Positions 8,385 to 18,312 of a stretch of DNA of 64,000 bases are shown one piece after another. Source of the DNA: Bacillus sp. SKDU12 (GTDB taxonomy: Bacteria > Bacillota > Bacilli > Bacillales > Bacillaceae); the NCBI RefSeq assembly GCF_010093085.1, contig NZ_MSRC01000006.1, positions 124,001 through 188,000 on the forward strand. Direction: 5' to 3'. A program made the position numbers and the translations under genes. How positions within the stretch are numbered: position 1 is the stretch's first letter; each line of letters opens with the position of its first letter. The notes under the pieces are model-generated. The model saw nothing but the letters and a program-made list of their open reading frames with translations. It ran no database searches and was not told the DNA's origin.

Positions 8385-9284
8385 ATGTCAGATTCTAATC
8401 TTAGCAATCCATTAACAGCATTTTTTCATGACGAATTTCCTGAACAATATCAAGAACCGCCCGGCCTGCAGCAGAACATGAAGCCGGTGCCGGATTGCGG
8501 GGAAAAAAGCTACAAAGGATCTGGCAAGCTGACTGGACGAAAAGCGCTTGTCACCGGCGGCGATTCCGGTATCGGCCGCGCTGCCGCGATTGCTTATGCA
8601 CGGGAAGGCGCCGATGTAGCCATTAACTACTTGCCTGCGGAACAGCCTGATGCTGAAGAAGTAAAAGAACTGATTGAAGCAGAAGGCCAAAAAGCAGTGC
8701 TGATTCCCGGAGACTTGAGTGACGAATCCTTTTGTCAGGATTTAGTCAAACAGGCGCAGCAGAATCTCGGCGGTCTGGATGTATTGGCACTGGTGGCTGG
8801 CAAACAGCAAGCAGTCGAAAACATCGAAGACCTGCCTACTGATCAAATCTATAAAACATTTGAAGTGAACGTCTTTTCCCTTTACTGGGTTGTAAAAGCA
8901 GCCCTTCCTTATTTGCCGGAGGGCGCGTCAATCATTACCACAACCTCAGTTGAAGGCTATAATCCAAGCCCGATGCTTTTAGATTACGCTGCGACAAAAA
9001 ACGCCATTATCGGCTTTACCGTCGGACTGGGAAAACAGCTGGCTTCCAAAGGCATTAGGGTGAATTCAGTAGCGCCTGGGCCAATTTGGACACCGTTGCA
9101 AATTTCCGGAGGCCAGCCGACGGAAAACATTCCGACATTCGGTCAAAGCACACCTCCATCACCGCTAAATCGAGCTGGACAGCCGGCAGAATTGGCAGAT
9201 GTTTATGTGTTTTTAGCTTCAGAGAATTCAAGCTATGTGACATCTCAGATATATGGCATCACCGGAGGAATTCCAACGGCGTAA
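8385..9284 (+). CDS. yhxD: Short-chain dehydrogenase/reductase (general stress protein)
   Basis: A 299-residue cytoplasmic oxidoreductase of the classical short-chain dehydrogenase family. The NAD(P)-binding motif is [17 protein letters not shown], and the catalytic Ser and YxxxK appear in [23 protein letters not shown]. An N-terminal extension of about 45 residues ([10 protein letters not shown]) is typical of the YhdF/YhxC/YhxD group. I chose ATG 8385 behind AAAGGAG over an upstream in-frame start, because the extra 32 residues have no counterpart in the family. A sigma-B-like promoter lies upstream. Its paralogue yhxC lies on the other side of comK. Confidence 0.9.
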   Translation: MSDSNLSNPLTAFFHDEFPEQYQEPPGLQQNMKPVPDCGEKSYKGSGKLTGRKALVTGGDSGIGRAAAIAYAREGADVAINYLPAEQPDAEEVKELIEAEGQKAVLIPGDLSDESFCQDLVKQAQQNLGGLDVLALVAGKQQAVENIEDLPTDQIYKTFEVNVFSLYWVVKAALPYLPEGASIITTTSVEGYNPSPMLLDYAATKNAIIGFTVGLGKQLASKGIRVNSVAPGPIWTPLQISGGQPTENIPTFGQSTPPSPLNRAGQPAELADVYVFLASENSSYVTSQIYGITGGIPTA

Positions 9285-9291
9285 GACAGGA

Positions 9292-9325
9292 GAAGGAGCT
9301 GTCTTGTTTGGACAGCTCCTTTCTG
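9292..9325. terminator. Terminator between yhxD and comK
   Basis: Arms AAGGAGCTGTC (9293-9303) and GACAGCTCCTT (9311-9321) form a strong hairpin between the convergent genes; the T run is on the plus side. Confidence 0.85.
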
Positions 9326-9329
9326 TTTT

Positions 9330-9908
9330 TCAATATCGCTCCCCGAGCTCTCGCAAAATAAAATCATAAATCATCTTCGTCCGCTCTTCCTTCGGGTACA
9401 GCATAAATTCCTGCCGTTTCGGCACACGCTGTGCGATTCTGTCTTGGAATTTGGTTCTGAGCCACGCTGTCCGGTAAACCTGGTTTTCGAATGAATTACA
9501 GGAGATTGGCAGCTCCATCGTTTTGCCGTTCGAAAACGTCACTTCTGTATCGTCGAATTCAGTCGGTTTGAACTCTTTCACATGTACATGGGAAATCCAG
9601 CCGCATTGGGGTCTTGTCGAAGAAAGTGTGGGGAATAAAAAGATTTGGTTCGAAGGGTCCACCATGATCGGCGGCTTGTGGGAAAATTTTGTCACTTCAT
9701 AAGTTCCCGCTTTTCTTCCCGCATAACTTGATCCGAAAAACCGGCAGCTTCTGTCGACAATTTGCAGCGGCTTCATGCTGACGTAAAACACGCAGTCTTT
9801 TTCAATAATTTTGGAACAGACTTTTCCGTCGATTTCTTCTGGCAATACGGCAATTGTTGCGCCGTTTACTTCATACGATTCTAAAGGTGCGTCTGTTTTT
9901 TGACTCAT
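9330..9908 (-). CDS. comK: Competence transcription factor ComK
   Basis: ComK is the master regulator of genetic competence; it binds pairs of A/T boxes upstream of late com genes and of its own gene. The reading frame is intact at 192 residues, the usual length, beginning MSQKTDAPLESYEVNGATIA and ending LRELGERY. The conserved FFGSSYAGRKAGTYEVTK and LFPTLSSTRPQCGWISH segments are present. Compared with the strain 168 protein as I remember it, ELPISYNSF reads ELPISCNSF, and the DH of DRIDHRVPK is AQ. ATG 9908 has a GGAGG site. The AT-rich 290 bases upstream hold its control sites. Confidence 0.96.
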   Translation of the reverse strand: MSQKTDAPLESYEVNGATIAVLPEEIDGKVCSKIIEKDCVFYVSMKPLQIVDRSCRFFGSSYAGRKAGTYEVTKFSHKPPIMVDPSNQIFLFPTLSSTRPQCGWISHVHVKEFKPTEFDDTEVTFSNGKTMELPISCNSFENQVYRTAWLRTKFQDRIAQRVPKRQEFMLYPKEERTKMIYDFILRELGERY

Positions 9909-10198
9909 ATTATAACCTCCATCCTATTTCTGCAAAATTCATACTAATAATCTATCATCTGTTTTTATAAAACGACAGGTTTTTTTACCAAATAAGCTAA
10001 AATTATCTTTTAATGATATTTTTTAGTACTAAATCACTAGTAATAAACCGATTTTACTTCATATAATCTTCAGGAAGATGACATCTTGCAACATATGTCG
10101 GTAATTACCAAGTATTAGTTGTCTAAAAATTATAAAAATTTATTGATTTTTTTCACTGTTATCCATATACTATAAAAAAGGCATTGGGGGGATTTTTT
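9909..10198 (-). promoter_or_regulatory. comK control region with ComK boxes
   Basis: This AT-rich stretch between comK and yhzC holds a perfect ComK half-site pair, AAAA-N5-TTTT, at 9999-10011. A second imperfect A/T box, AAAA (9969-9972) and TTTT (from 9980), is centred about 29 bases away, near three helical turns. That two-box layout is what ComK autoactivation requires. Rok, CodY, AbrB and DegU are known to act at comK in B. subtilis; I cannot place their sites from sequence alone. Confidence 0.7.
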
Positions 10199-10432
10199 AT
10201 GAAAGAGAAAAAAACGTACACTGAGCTCATGAAATCCCGAAACACGCAAAAAACAAAAGAATTTGAAGTCACAATGACGGATGTCTACATTCAAATGGTG
10301 CTCGATGAATCCTTGTATAAGCGGAGACTTGCCATACTGGCGGACCAAATCAACAAAGCCTTAGATAAAAAAGATAAAGATGCGTTTATCACGCACTCTA
10401 AAGAATATGCAACACTTAAAAAGAGCGAATAA
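10199..10432 (+). CDS. yhzC: IDEAL-domain protein YhzC
   Basis: A 77-residue soluble protein. The C-terminal half (about residues 28-72) matches the IDEAL domain, a small helical element seen in several Firmicute proteins: VLDESLYKRRLAILADQI followed by NKALDKKDKDAFITHSKEY. The N-terminus is basic. ATG 10199 follows a GGGGGG ribosome site; a TTG 15 bases upstream is less likely because it overlaps that site. It is divergent from comK across the shared AT-rich region. Its function is unknown; a link to competence is suggested only by position. Confidence 0.82.
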   Translation: MKEKKTYTELMKSRNTQKTKEFEVTMTDVYIQMVLDESLYKRRLAILADQINKALDKKDKDAFITHSKEYATLKKSE

Positions 10433-10459
10433 GCCAATCCTTGAGGATTGGCTTTTTAT
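10431..10459. terminator. Terminator between yhzC and yhxC
   Basis: Arms AGCCAATCC (10432-10440) and GGATTGGCT (10445-10453) with a TTGA loop, followed by TTTTATTTATT. Confidence 0.85.
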
Positions 10460-10462
10460 TTA

Positions 10463-11320
10463 TTACCCATTCACAATCGTTCCGCCATTGACGTGAATGG
10501 TCTGTCCTGTAACATATGTGGAATCGTCGCTGGCAAGATATAGATAGCTTGGCGCTACTTCCACCGGCTGTCCCGGTCGTTCCATCGGCGCATCTGAACC
10601 AAACACTTCCACATCCTTAGCGGAAAAGGTTGCGGGGATCAACGGCGTCCAAATGGGACCCGGCGCTACAGCATTGACCCGTATGCCCTGCTGAACGAGC
10701 GACTGGGAAAGGGACCTTGTAAATGTAACAATCGCTCCTTTTGTCGCCGAATAATCAATCAGCTTTTTATTGCCTTTATAGGCAGTAATTGAGGCGGTAT
10801 TGATTATAGAGCTTCCCTTTTTCAAATGAGGCAGCACTGCCTTTGTTAAGTAAAACATGGAGAAAATATTTGTTTGAAAGGTTCTGACCAGCTGGTGGCT
10901 CGTGATTTTTTCAATACTTGGCTGGACATGCTGCTCACCTGCATTATTAACCAGTATATCAATGGATGGAAACGCTTGGCTTGCCCGCATGACTACATCA
11001 TTGCAAAACGCTTCATCTCCGACATCTCCTGCAATCAGCAGGCATTTCACCCCTTCTTTTTCTACATACTGCTTTGTTTCCTCGGCATCCTGATGCTCAT
11101 TCAAATACACAATGACCACATTAGCCCCTTCTTTTGCGAATAACACCGATACAGCGCGTCCGATTCCGCTGTCTCCTCCAGTAATAATTGCGGTTTTGCC
11201 CTCTAATTTTTTCGCTTTTTTCGGCTTATCAAAAACCGGACGGGGATCCATGAGATACTCTAAGCCCGGCTGTTGGTTTTGGTGCTGAGGCGGCAATGTT
11301 TTCTTTTTTTGATTCGCCAC
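10463..11320 (-). CDS. yhxC: Short-chain dehydrogenase/reductase
   Basis: A 285-residue oxidoreductase, close paralogue of YhxD. It has the proline/glutamine-rich N-terminal extension ([19 protein letters not shown]), the dinucleotide motif [18 protein letters not shown], the NNAG motif ([12 protein letters not shown]) and the active-site YxxxK ([11 protein letters not shown]). The start is the GTG at 11320: AAAGGAG lies eight bases upstream, whereas the earlier in-frame GTG is inside that ribosome site. It converges with yhzC. The substrate is unknown; stress-related reduction is likely by family. Confidence 0.9.
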   Translation of the reverse strand: MANQKKKTLPPQHQNQQPGLEYLMDPRPVFDKPKKAKKLEGKTAIITGGDSGIGRAVSVLFAKEGANVVIVYLNEHQDAEETKQYVEKEGVKCLLIAGDVGDEAFCNDVVMRASQAFPSIDILVNNAGEQHVQPSIEKITSHQLVRTFQTNIFSMFYLTKAVLPHLKKGSSIINTASITAYKGNKKLIDYSATKGAIVTFTRSLSQSLVQQGIRVNAVAPGPIWTPLIPATFSAKDVEVFGSDAPMERPGQPVEVAPSYLYLASDDSTYVTGQTIHVNGGTIVNG

Positions 11321-11431
11321 TGAAATCACTCCTTTTCAACCTTATTAGGTTATGAACAATGCCTGCTTCCTATGTATGAAAAGATAGAATATGGAAAAAT
11401 TAAGAATAAATCTGATTGGAGGTATCATAGC

Positions 11432-12961
11432 TTGGCTAATCCATATTTTGCAAAGGAAGCACCTGAAACCTACTGGAAAACATCAACTGACCTGCCTTCT
11501 TTTCCTGTCCTTGAAGAGGATACCGAATGTGATGTCACCATTATCGGGGGCGGAATTACCGGAATCACAACAGCGTATGAACTCACAAAGAGAGGCTTTC
11601 GTGTCGTATTGATTGAAGCAAATCAGATCCTCAACGGCACCACAGCCCACACAACCGCTAAAATTACCGCGCAGCATGACATGATTTACGATGAGTTTAT
11701 CCGCAATTTCGGATTGAATCACGCGAGGCTGTATTATGAAGCAAACCAACATGCAATTGATTACATAAAAGATATTGTGAATGAACATCAAATTGATTGT
11801 GAATGGATCGAGCAAGACGCATATCTTTACACAGCAGAAGAAAACGCTGTGCAAAAAATCCGTACTGAGCATGAGGCCTACACAAAGCTTGGCATTGAAA
11901 GAGGCCTTATCAAGGATATTCCGCTTCCTGTTGATTCTAAGCTGGCGCTTGTCATGAAAAATCAGGCTCAATTTCATCCGCTGCAATACTTAAAGGCGCT
12001 TCTTGAGCAGATTGTCCAAAAGGGCGGACGGATATTTGAAGACACAGTTGCGCTTGATATCAAAAAAGGCGAAAGGCCTCAAGTCATTACAAAAAGCCGG
12101 CACGCTATTAAAAGCCGCTTTATCATATGCTGTTCCCACTTCCCTTTTTATGATGGAGGCGGATTATATGCGGCGAGAATGTACGCTGACAGATCCTATG
12201 TCCTCGCCATCAAGCCGAAGATCGCCTACCCAGAGGGCATGTATTTGAGCATTGATAAGCCGTCAGTGGCGCTCCGCTATACCATTGTCAACGGAGAAAA
12301 ACTGATTCTCTTCAGCGGAGAAAGCCATAAAACCGGCCAAGGAAACGACATGTCGACCCATTACGAATCACTGAGACAAATAGCGGAAAGCATGATCGGC
12401 ATCGAGAGCATTCCCTATTATTGGTCCACTCAGGATCTCGTGACAATTGACAACATTCCGTTTATCGGGCCGATGTCGGAAAATGAAGACAATATTTTTG
12501 TCGCGACCGGATTCAAAAAATGGGGCATGACGTCATCAGGGATCGCAGCCACTCTATTGTCAGACCTTGTGGAGAAAAAAGACAATCCATACGAGAGCAT
12601 TTTCACGCCGTCGCGCTTTCATCTACATCCTGGTGTGCAGAAAGTGATTTCCTACAATGCCGATGTCGCCAAACATTTGATTAAAGGAAAGCTTGAAAAA
12701 CCTGATGTTCAATTTGACGAGATTGCGCGAGGAGAAGGGAAAGCCGTCACCATAAACGGCAGGCGTGCAGGAGCTTTTCGGGATAATACAGGCTGCCTCC
12801 ACCTCGTCGATACGACTTGCACCCATTTAGGCTGCGAGGTTGAGTGGAACGACAGCGAGCATACATGGGATTGCCCATGCCACGGGTCACGCTTTAAGCC
12901 AACCGGCGAGGTTGTGGAGGGACCTGCCGTCAAACCATTAAAACAAATAGATCTCGAGTAA
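11432..12961 (+). CDS. yhfW: FAD-dependent oxidoreductase with C-terminal Rieske domain
   Basis: A 509-residue fusion of a glycine-oxidase/D-amino-acid-oxidase-like FAD domain and a Rieske [2Fe-2S] domain. The FAD motif IIGGGITGITTAYEL lies near residue 40. The Rieske ligands are CTHLGCEVEW and CPCHGSRF near the C-terminus, giving the Cys-x-His and Cys-x2-His pairs. TTG 11432 is chosen because TGGAGG lies nine bases upstream and the longer upstream frame has no ribosome site. It is probably a redox enzyme of unknown substrate in the cytoplasm. Confidence 0.9.
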   Translation: MANPYFAKEAPETYWKTSTDLPSFPVLEEDTECDVTIIGGGITGITTAYELTKRGFRVVLIEANQILNGTTAHTTAKITAQHDMIYDEFIRNFGLNHARLYYEANQHAIDYIKDIVNEHQIDCEWIEQDAYLYTAEENAVQKIRTEHEAYTKLGIERGLIKDIPLPVDSKLALVMKNQAQFHPLQYLKALLEQIVQKGGRIFEDTVALDIKKGERPQVITKSRHAIKSRFIICCSHFPFYDGGGLYAARMYADRSYVLAIKPKIAYPEGMYLSIDKPSVALRYTIVNGEKLILFSGESHKTGQGNDMSTHYESLRQIAESMIGIESIPYYWSTQDLVTIDNIPFIGPMSENEDNIFVATGFKKWGMTSSGIAATLLSDLVEKKDNPYESIFTPSRFHLHPGVQKVISYNADVAKHLIKGKLEKPDVQFDEIARGEGKAVTINGRRAGAFRDNTGCLHLVDTTCTHLGCEVEWNDSEHTWDCPCHGSRFKPTGEVVEGPAVKPLKQIDLE

Positions 12962-12962
12962 A

Positions 12963-12995
12963 CTGTTCATTTTAATGAACAATTTTGTAAATATT
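12963..12995 (+). terminator. yhfW terminator
   Basis: TGTTCATT (12964-12971) pairs with AATGAACA (12974-12981), followed by ATTTTG and further T-rich sequence; the loop is very short. Confidence 0.6.
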
Positions 12996-13027
12996 TTTCT
13001 TCAGCATCTTCATTCGTGTTCCTCTTG

Positions 13028-13035
13028 GCCGATAA
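13028..13035 (+). promoter_or_regulatory. Candidate sigma-D -10 element of hemAT
   Basis: GCCGATAA matches the sigma-D -10 consensus GCCGATAT in seven of eight positions, 63 bases before the hemAT start. No good TAAA -35 is seen 15 bases upstream, so the call is tentative. Chemoreceptor genes are often sigma-D dependent. Confidence 0.45.
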
Positions 13036-13067
13036 AAAAGAAAAAGGCTTAAAAAGCCAAAAACTAA

Positions 13068-14396
<1,329 letters not shown>

Positions 14397-14400
14397 ACAT

Positions 14401-14432
14401 CAAAACCGGTCTGCCATGCAGCCGGTTTTTTC
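14401..14432 (+). terminator. hemAT terminator
   Basis: AAAACCGG (14402-14409) pairs with CCGGTTTT (14422-14429), with further CTG/CAG pairing inside, and a T run. Confidence 0.85.
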
Positions 14433-14441
14433 ACGCCTATA

Positions 14442-14472
14442 ATGTTAACCAAAACGAAAAATAAGTTGACAT
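14442..14472 (+). promoter_or_regulatory. BirA operator overlapping the yhfU promoter
   Basis: ATGTTAAC (14442-14449) and GTTGACAT (14465-14472) form a dyad with a 15-base gap, like BirA biotin-repressor operators. The right arm contains TTGACA (14466-14471), which with TATTGT (14489-14494) at 17-base spacing makes a sigma-A promoter. Bound BirA would block RNA polymerase when biotin is plentiful. Confidence 0.82.
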
Positions 14473-14529
14473 AATAGCGGCCTGCCTTTATTGTATAACC
14501 ATATTTTATTACTGTTTGGAGGATTTTAC

Positions 14530-15090
14530 ATGCTGAGACTAATAGACATGATGCATATTGCCATTTTTACCGCGTTGATGGCTGTGCTGGGTTTTATGCC
14601 CCCTCTCTTCTTATCCTTTACACCGGTGCCGATTACCTTGCAAACGCTTGGTGTGATGCTGGCAGGCAGCATCCTTAAACCTAAATCAGCTTTCTTAAGC
14701 CAGCTTGTCTTTTTGCTGCTGGTCGCCTTTGGAGCGCCGCTTTTGCCTGGCGGGCGAGGCGGATTTGGCGTTTTTTTCGGACCAAGCGCAGGCTTCTTAA
14801 TCGCTTACCCTTTCGCTTCGGGGCTGATCAGTTTAGCTGTATGCAGACTGCGCCAGATCACTGTATGGCGTCTTTTTTTCACTCATATCGCATTTGGCAT
14901 TATCTTCATTTATCTGCTCGGTATCCCTGTACAGGCTTTTATGCTGCATATTGATTTATCACAGGCCGCCTTCACAAGCCTTGTGTTTGTGCCTGGTGAT
15001 CTGATCAAAGCGGCTTTATCTGCGTTTCTGGCGATAAAGGTCACTCAAGCCTTGTCTCTCTCTGATACGATGTTTACAAAAGGAGGCTGA
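14530..15090 (+). CDS. yhfU: BioY-type biotin transporter substrate-binding component
   Basis: A 186-residue BioY-family membrane protein, the substrate-capture (S) component of an energy-coupling-factor transporter for biotin. The family motif region PITLQTLGVMLAGSILKPK is followed by LLPGGRGGFGVFFGPSAGF and hydrophobic helices throughout. ATG 14530 follows TTGGAGGA; an earlier in-frame start lies inside the promoter. It heads the operon yhfU-yhfT-yhfS under a BirA operator, which supports biotin as the substrate. The ATPase subunits must come from the shared ECF module elsewhere. Confidence 0.92.
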   Translation: MLRLIDMMHIAIFTALMAVLGFMPPLFLSFTPVPITLQTLGVMLAGSILKPKSAFLSQLVFLLLVAFGAPLLPGGRGGFGVFFGPSAGFLIAYPFASGLISLAVCRLRQITVWRLFFTHIAFGIIFIYLLGIPVQAFMLHIDLSQAAFTSLVFVPGDLIKAALSAFLAIKVTQALSLSDTMFTKGG

Positions 15091-15096
15091 CATATC

Positions 15097-16539
15097 ATGA
15101 GCATTACGCACCCCTATTCATCTATTGCCGAAGCATCGCCCTGCCGTATGGCGATCCAAACTGAAGCAGAGCAAATCACGTACTGGGATTGGGCTCGTCT
15201 TGTCTCTCAAACCGCAAATTTGCTGCGGTCGCTGCCAAACATTCCGAACCGTGTAGCGATCCTGCTCCCGAACAGCCCGGCGTTTTTACAGCTGTTTGCC
15301 GGAGCTGCAGCGGCAGGATGCACAGCAATCCCAATCGATACACGCTGGAGCGCGGCGGAATGCAAGGAACGGCTGTCCATAAGCGATGCGGATCTTTTGA
15401 TTACTTCAGCCTTTTTCAAAAACAAACTAGCCGATAGCCAGACACCTGTTATGTTGCTGGATCACTGTATGGCGGACATTTCTGAGGCATCGGCTGATCC
15501 TGCACCTGTCATTCATCCAGAACAGCCCTTTTATATGGGGTTTACGTCAGGCTCGACAGGAAAACCGAAGGCCTTCACTCGATCTCACCGCTCATGGATG
15601 GAGAGCTTTGCGTGTACGGAAGCATCCTTTTCAATTTCATCACAGGATAAAGTTCTGATTCCCGGAACGTTAATCTCTTCTCACTTCCTATACGGGGCTA
15701 TCAGCACTTTGTTTCTCGGAGGAACAGTTTGCTTGCTGAAAAAATTCTCTCCTGTTCAAACGAAGGAGTGGCTAAGCCGTGAATCCATCAGCGTTCTCTA
15801 TACTGTTCCAACGATGACAGATGCCCTCTCTCGGATTAACGCCTTTCCGGACAGCTCACTTAAAATCATTTCATCTGGTGCAGACTGGCCGGCAGAATCT
15901 AAGAAAAAGCTTACCGCTGCATGGCCTCACCTCAAGCTATACGATTTTTACGGCACTTCAGAGCTTAGCTTTGTGACATATTCCTCGCCTGAAGACAGCA
16001 AACAGAAGCCGGATTCAGCCGGCCGCCCGTTTCACAATGTCCAGATTGAAATTCGCAATGCTGCGGGGGAATGCTGTCAGCCAGGAGAAATCGGAAAAAT
16101 ATTTGTCAAAAGCCCGATGCGGTTTTCCGGCTATGTCAACGGCAGCGCACCTGATGAATCCGGCTGGCTGACAGTTAATGATATGGGCTGTGTTGATGAG
16201 GATGGTTTTCTATACATATCAGGAAGAGAAAACGGCATGATCGTATATGGAGGGCTGAATATTTTCCCAGAAGAGGTTGAACGTATGCTTCTCTCATGTC
16301 CAGAGGTTGAAAACGCTGCTGTCGTTGGAATCCCAGACGAATATTGGGGAGAAATTGCTGTGGCTGTCATTCATGGAAACACGGATGCCAGAAAGCTGAA
16401 AGCCTGGTGCAAACAAAGGCTGGCATCCTATAAAATCCCGAAAAAATGGGTGTTCACAGACTGCCTGCCAGAAACGATCAGCGGAAAAATCGCCCGTTCC
16501 AGCGTGAAGAAGTGGCTAAAGGAGGATGCAATAACTTGA
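15097..16539 (+). CDS. yhfT: Acyl-CoA synthetase (AMP-forming)
   Basis: A 480-residue member of the adenylate-forming superfamily, expected to activate a carboxylic acid to its CoA thioester. The AMP-binding P-loop is MGFTSGSTGKPKAFTRS, the hinge region is YISGRENGMIVYGGLNIFPE, and the catalytic lysine lies in ETISGKIARSSVKKWL at the C-terminus. AGGAGG of its ribosome site overlaps the end of yhfU and its stop overlaps the yhfS start, so the three are one operon. With BirA control, the substrate may be an acid linked to biotin precursor supply such as pimelate or a fatty acid. This is inference. Confidence 0.88.
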   Translation: MSITHPYSSIAEASPCRMAIQTEAEQITYWDWARLVSQTANLLRSLPNIPNRVAILLPNSPAFLQLFAGAAAAGCTAIPIDTRWSAAECKERLSISDADLLITSAFFKNKLADSQTPVMLLDHCMADISEASADPAPVIHPEQPFYMGFTSGSTGKPKAFTRSHRSWMESFACTEASFSISSQDKVLIPGTLISSHFLYGAISTLFLGGTVCLLKKFSPVQTKEWLSRESISVLYTVPTMTDALSRINAFPDSSLKIISSGADWPAESKKKLTAAWPHLKLYDFYGTSELSFVTYSSPEDSKQKPDSAGRPFHNVQIEIRNAAGECCQPGEIGKIFVKSPMRFSGYVNGSAPDESGWLTVNDMGCVDEDGFLYISGRENGMIVYGGLNIFPEEVERMLLSCPEVENAAVVGIPDEYWGEIAVAVIHGNTDARKLKAWCKQRLASYKIPKKWVFTDCLPETISGKIARSSVKKWLKEDAIT

Positions 16540-17630
16540 ACGCAGTGATTGTTGATGCAAAACGCACGATTTTCGGAAAACAAAACGGACTGCTGAAGCC
16601 ATTTCTCCCAGAGGATTTGGCGGCTCCTCTCATCAGCTGTCTCAGCCAAAAGCTAGAGGATCAAATTGACGAGGTGATTCTCGGAAACGCGACCGGCAGA
16701 GGCGGCAATCTCGCCAGGCTGTCAGCTCTCCAAGCCGGACTGCCTTTATCGGTTTCAGGTATGACGATTGACAGACAGTGCGGCTCCGGCCTTGAAGCTG
16801 TGCGCTATGCCTGCACTCTCATTCAAGCGGGAGCCGGTACGATGTATATCGCGGGCGGCTCAGAAAGCAGCAGCCAATCGCCTTTTTCAGAACGGGCCCG
16901 CTTTTCTCCTGATTTTATCGGCGATCCCGACATGGGCCTCGCAGCGGAATATACGGCAGCACGCTATTCCATCAGCAGAAGCATGCAGGATGAATATGCG
17001 CTTCTCAGCCATGAACGCAGCCGAAACGCGCATGATAGAGAATTTTACAGTGAAGAAATTGTTCCTCTCGGAGAATTAGAAACGGACGAAGCATTTCTGA
17101 AAAAACGGCCGATAGAAGCATTGATTTCCCGCGCAAAACCGGTTTTCGACACCAGCTCCGGAACAGTTACTGCGGCGAACAGCAGCGGTATCTCAGACGG
17201 AGCTGCCGCACTCCTTGTCATGGAAGAAGAAAAAGCGGCAGCGCTAGGACTTCAGCCTGTGCTCCGGTTTATCGGCAGTGCTGTCAGCGGGATTCACCCA
17301 CAATATCCGTCCGCTGCACCAATTGATGCGATTCGTAATCTCTTCATCACACACAATCTAACACCTGACGATATCGATTTATATGAAATCAATGAAGCCT
17401 TTGCTGTCAAAATTTGTGTCTGCTCGCAAGAACTCGGCATCCCCTTTTCAAAAATCAATGTGTGCGGTGGTGCGTTAGCTCTCGGCCATCCGTACGGCGC
17501 ATCAGGTGCAGCTCTTGTAACCAGATTGTTCTATGAAGTGCAAAGACGGACAGACTGTCAATATGCGGTTGCGGCCATCGGAAGCGGCGGCGGAATCGGA
17601 CTGGCTTTATTATTTGAGATTCTGGCGTAG
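16536..17630 (+). CDS. yhfS: Thiolase-family protein (acetyl-CoA acetyltransferase-like)
   Basis: A 364-residue thiolase-like protein, shorter than the usual 390. Present are the nucleophile Cys82 in DRQCGSGLEA, the NEAFAV loop and His318 in GGALALGHPYGASGA. The second catalytic cysteine, normally in a C-x-G-G-G motif near the C-terminus, is replaced: the sequence reads AAIGSGGGIG, so the aligned position is Gly349. The enzyme may therefore have altered chemistry. It begins at TTG 16536, overlapping the yhfT stop (TTGA), and ends the BirA-controlled operon. Confidence 0.85.
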   Translation: MNAVIVDAKRTIFGKQNGLLKPFLPEDLAAPLISCLSQKLEDQIDEVILGNATGRGGNLARLSALQAGLPLSVSGMTIDRQCGSGLEAVRYACTLIQAGAGTMYIAGGSESSSQSPFSERARFSPDFIGDPDMGLAAEYTAARYSISRSMQDEYALLSHERSRNAHDREFYSEEIVPLGELETDEAFLKKRPIEALISRAKPVFDTSSGTVTAANSSGISDGAAALLVMEEEKAAALGLQPVLRFIGSAVSGIHPQYPSAAPIDAIRNLFITHNLTPDDIDLYEINEAFAVKICVCSQELGIPFSKINVCGGALALGHPYGASGAALVTRLFYEVQRRTDCQYAVAAIGSGGGIGLALLFEILA

Positions 17631-17700
17631 GCTTTTTCATAGGATGCGTTGCTTTGGTTTAGTATAATAGCGGTATGATCAAAGTCAGGAAGGGGATTTT

Positions 17701-18282
17701 ATGACAGCCGTTTGCTTAGTAAGACATGGAGAAACTGATTGGAATCTGCAGCAAAAATGCCAAGGCAAAACCGATATCCCGCTAAACGCGACAGGTGAAC
17801 GCCAAGCAAGAGAAACTGGAGAATACGTAAAGGATTTCACGTGGGATGTGATTGTCACGAGTCCGCTGAAAAGAGCAAAAAGAACCGCAGAAATCATTAA
17901 CGAATTTCTGCATCTTCCAATTGTCGAAATGGATGATTTTAAGGAACGTGATTACGGCGATGCGGAGGGTATGCTGCTGGAAGAACGGACAAAGCGCTAT
18001 CCGGATAAAATCTATCCGAATATGGAAACGCTGGAGGAGCTCACTGACAGGCTGATGGGCGGTTTGGTAAAAGTAAACCAGGCGTATCCAAATCAAAAGG
18101 TGCTGATCGTCGCGCACGGCGCAGCGATTCACGCACTGCTGACGGAAATTTCCGGCGGTGACCCAGATCTTCAAGGCACACGCCTTGTCAACGCCTGCCT
18201 CAGCAACATAGAATTTGCAGAAGAGAAATGGCGGATTAAAGACTATAATATAAACAACCACTTATCTGGTTTTATTAAATAA
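17701..18282 (+). CDS. yhfR: Histidine phosphatase (phosphoglycerate mutase-like)
   Basis: A 193-residue cytoplasmic histidine-phosphatase superfamily protein. The phosphorylated histidine is in CLVRHGETDWN at the N-terminus; the second histidine is in VLIVAHGAAIHALL, and LKRAKRTAEII supplies the conserved arginine. It is annotated in B. subtilis as a broad phosphatase or mutase-like enzyme; the physiological substrate is uncertain. ATG 17701 follows GGAAGGGG. It is transcribed separately and ends in a terminator shared with yhfQ. Confidence 0.9.
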   Translation: MTAVCLVRHGETDWNLQQKCQGKTDIPLNATGERQARETGEYVKDFTWDVIVTSPLKRAKRTAEIINEFLHLPIVEMDDFKERDYGDAEGMLLEERTKRYPDKIYPNMETLEELTDRLMGGLVKVNQAYPNQKVLIVAHGAAIHALLTEISGGDPDLQGTRLVNACLSNIEFAEEKWRIKDYNINNHLSGFIK

Positions 18283-18312
18283 AACAGACAGGCATTCGCC
18301 TGTCTGTTTCTT
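18281..18312. terminator. Bidirectional terminator between yhfR and yhfQ
   Basis: Arms AAACAGACAGGC (18282-18293) and GCCTGTCTGTTT (18298-18309) pair perfectly around an ATTC loop. Confidence 0.9.

Noticed and set aside
17782-18261. 159-codon minus-strand frame opposite yhfR
   Set aside because: Shadow of the histidine phosphatase gene; no initiation signal.
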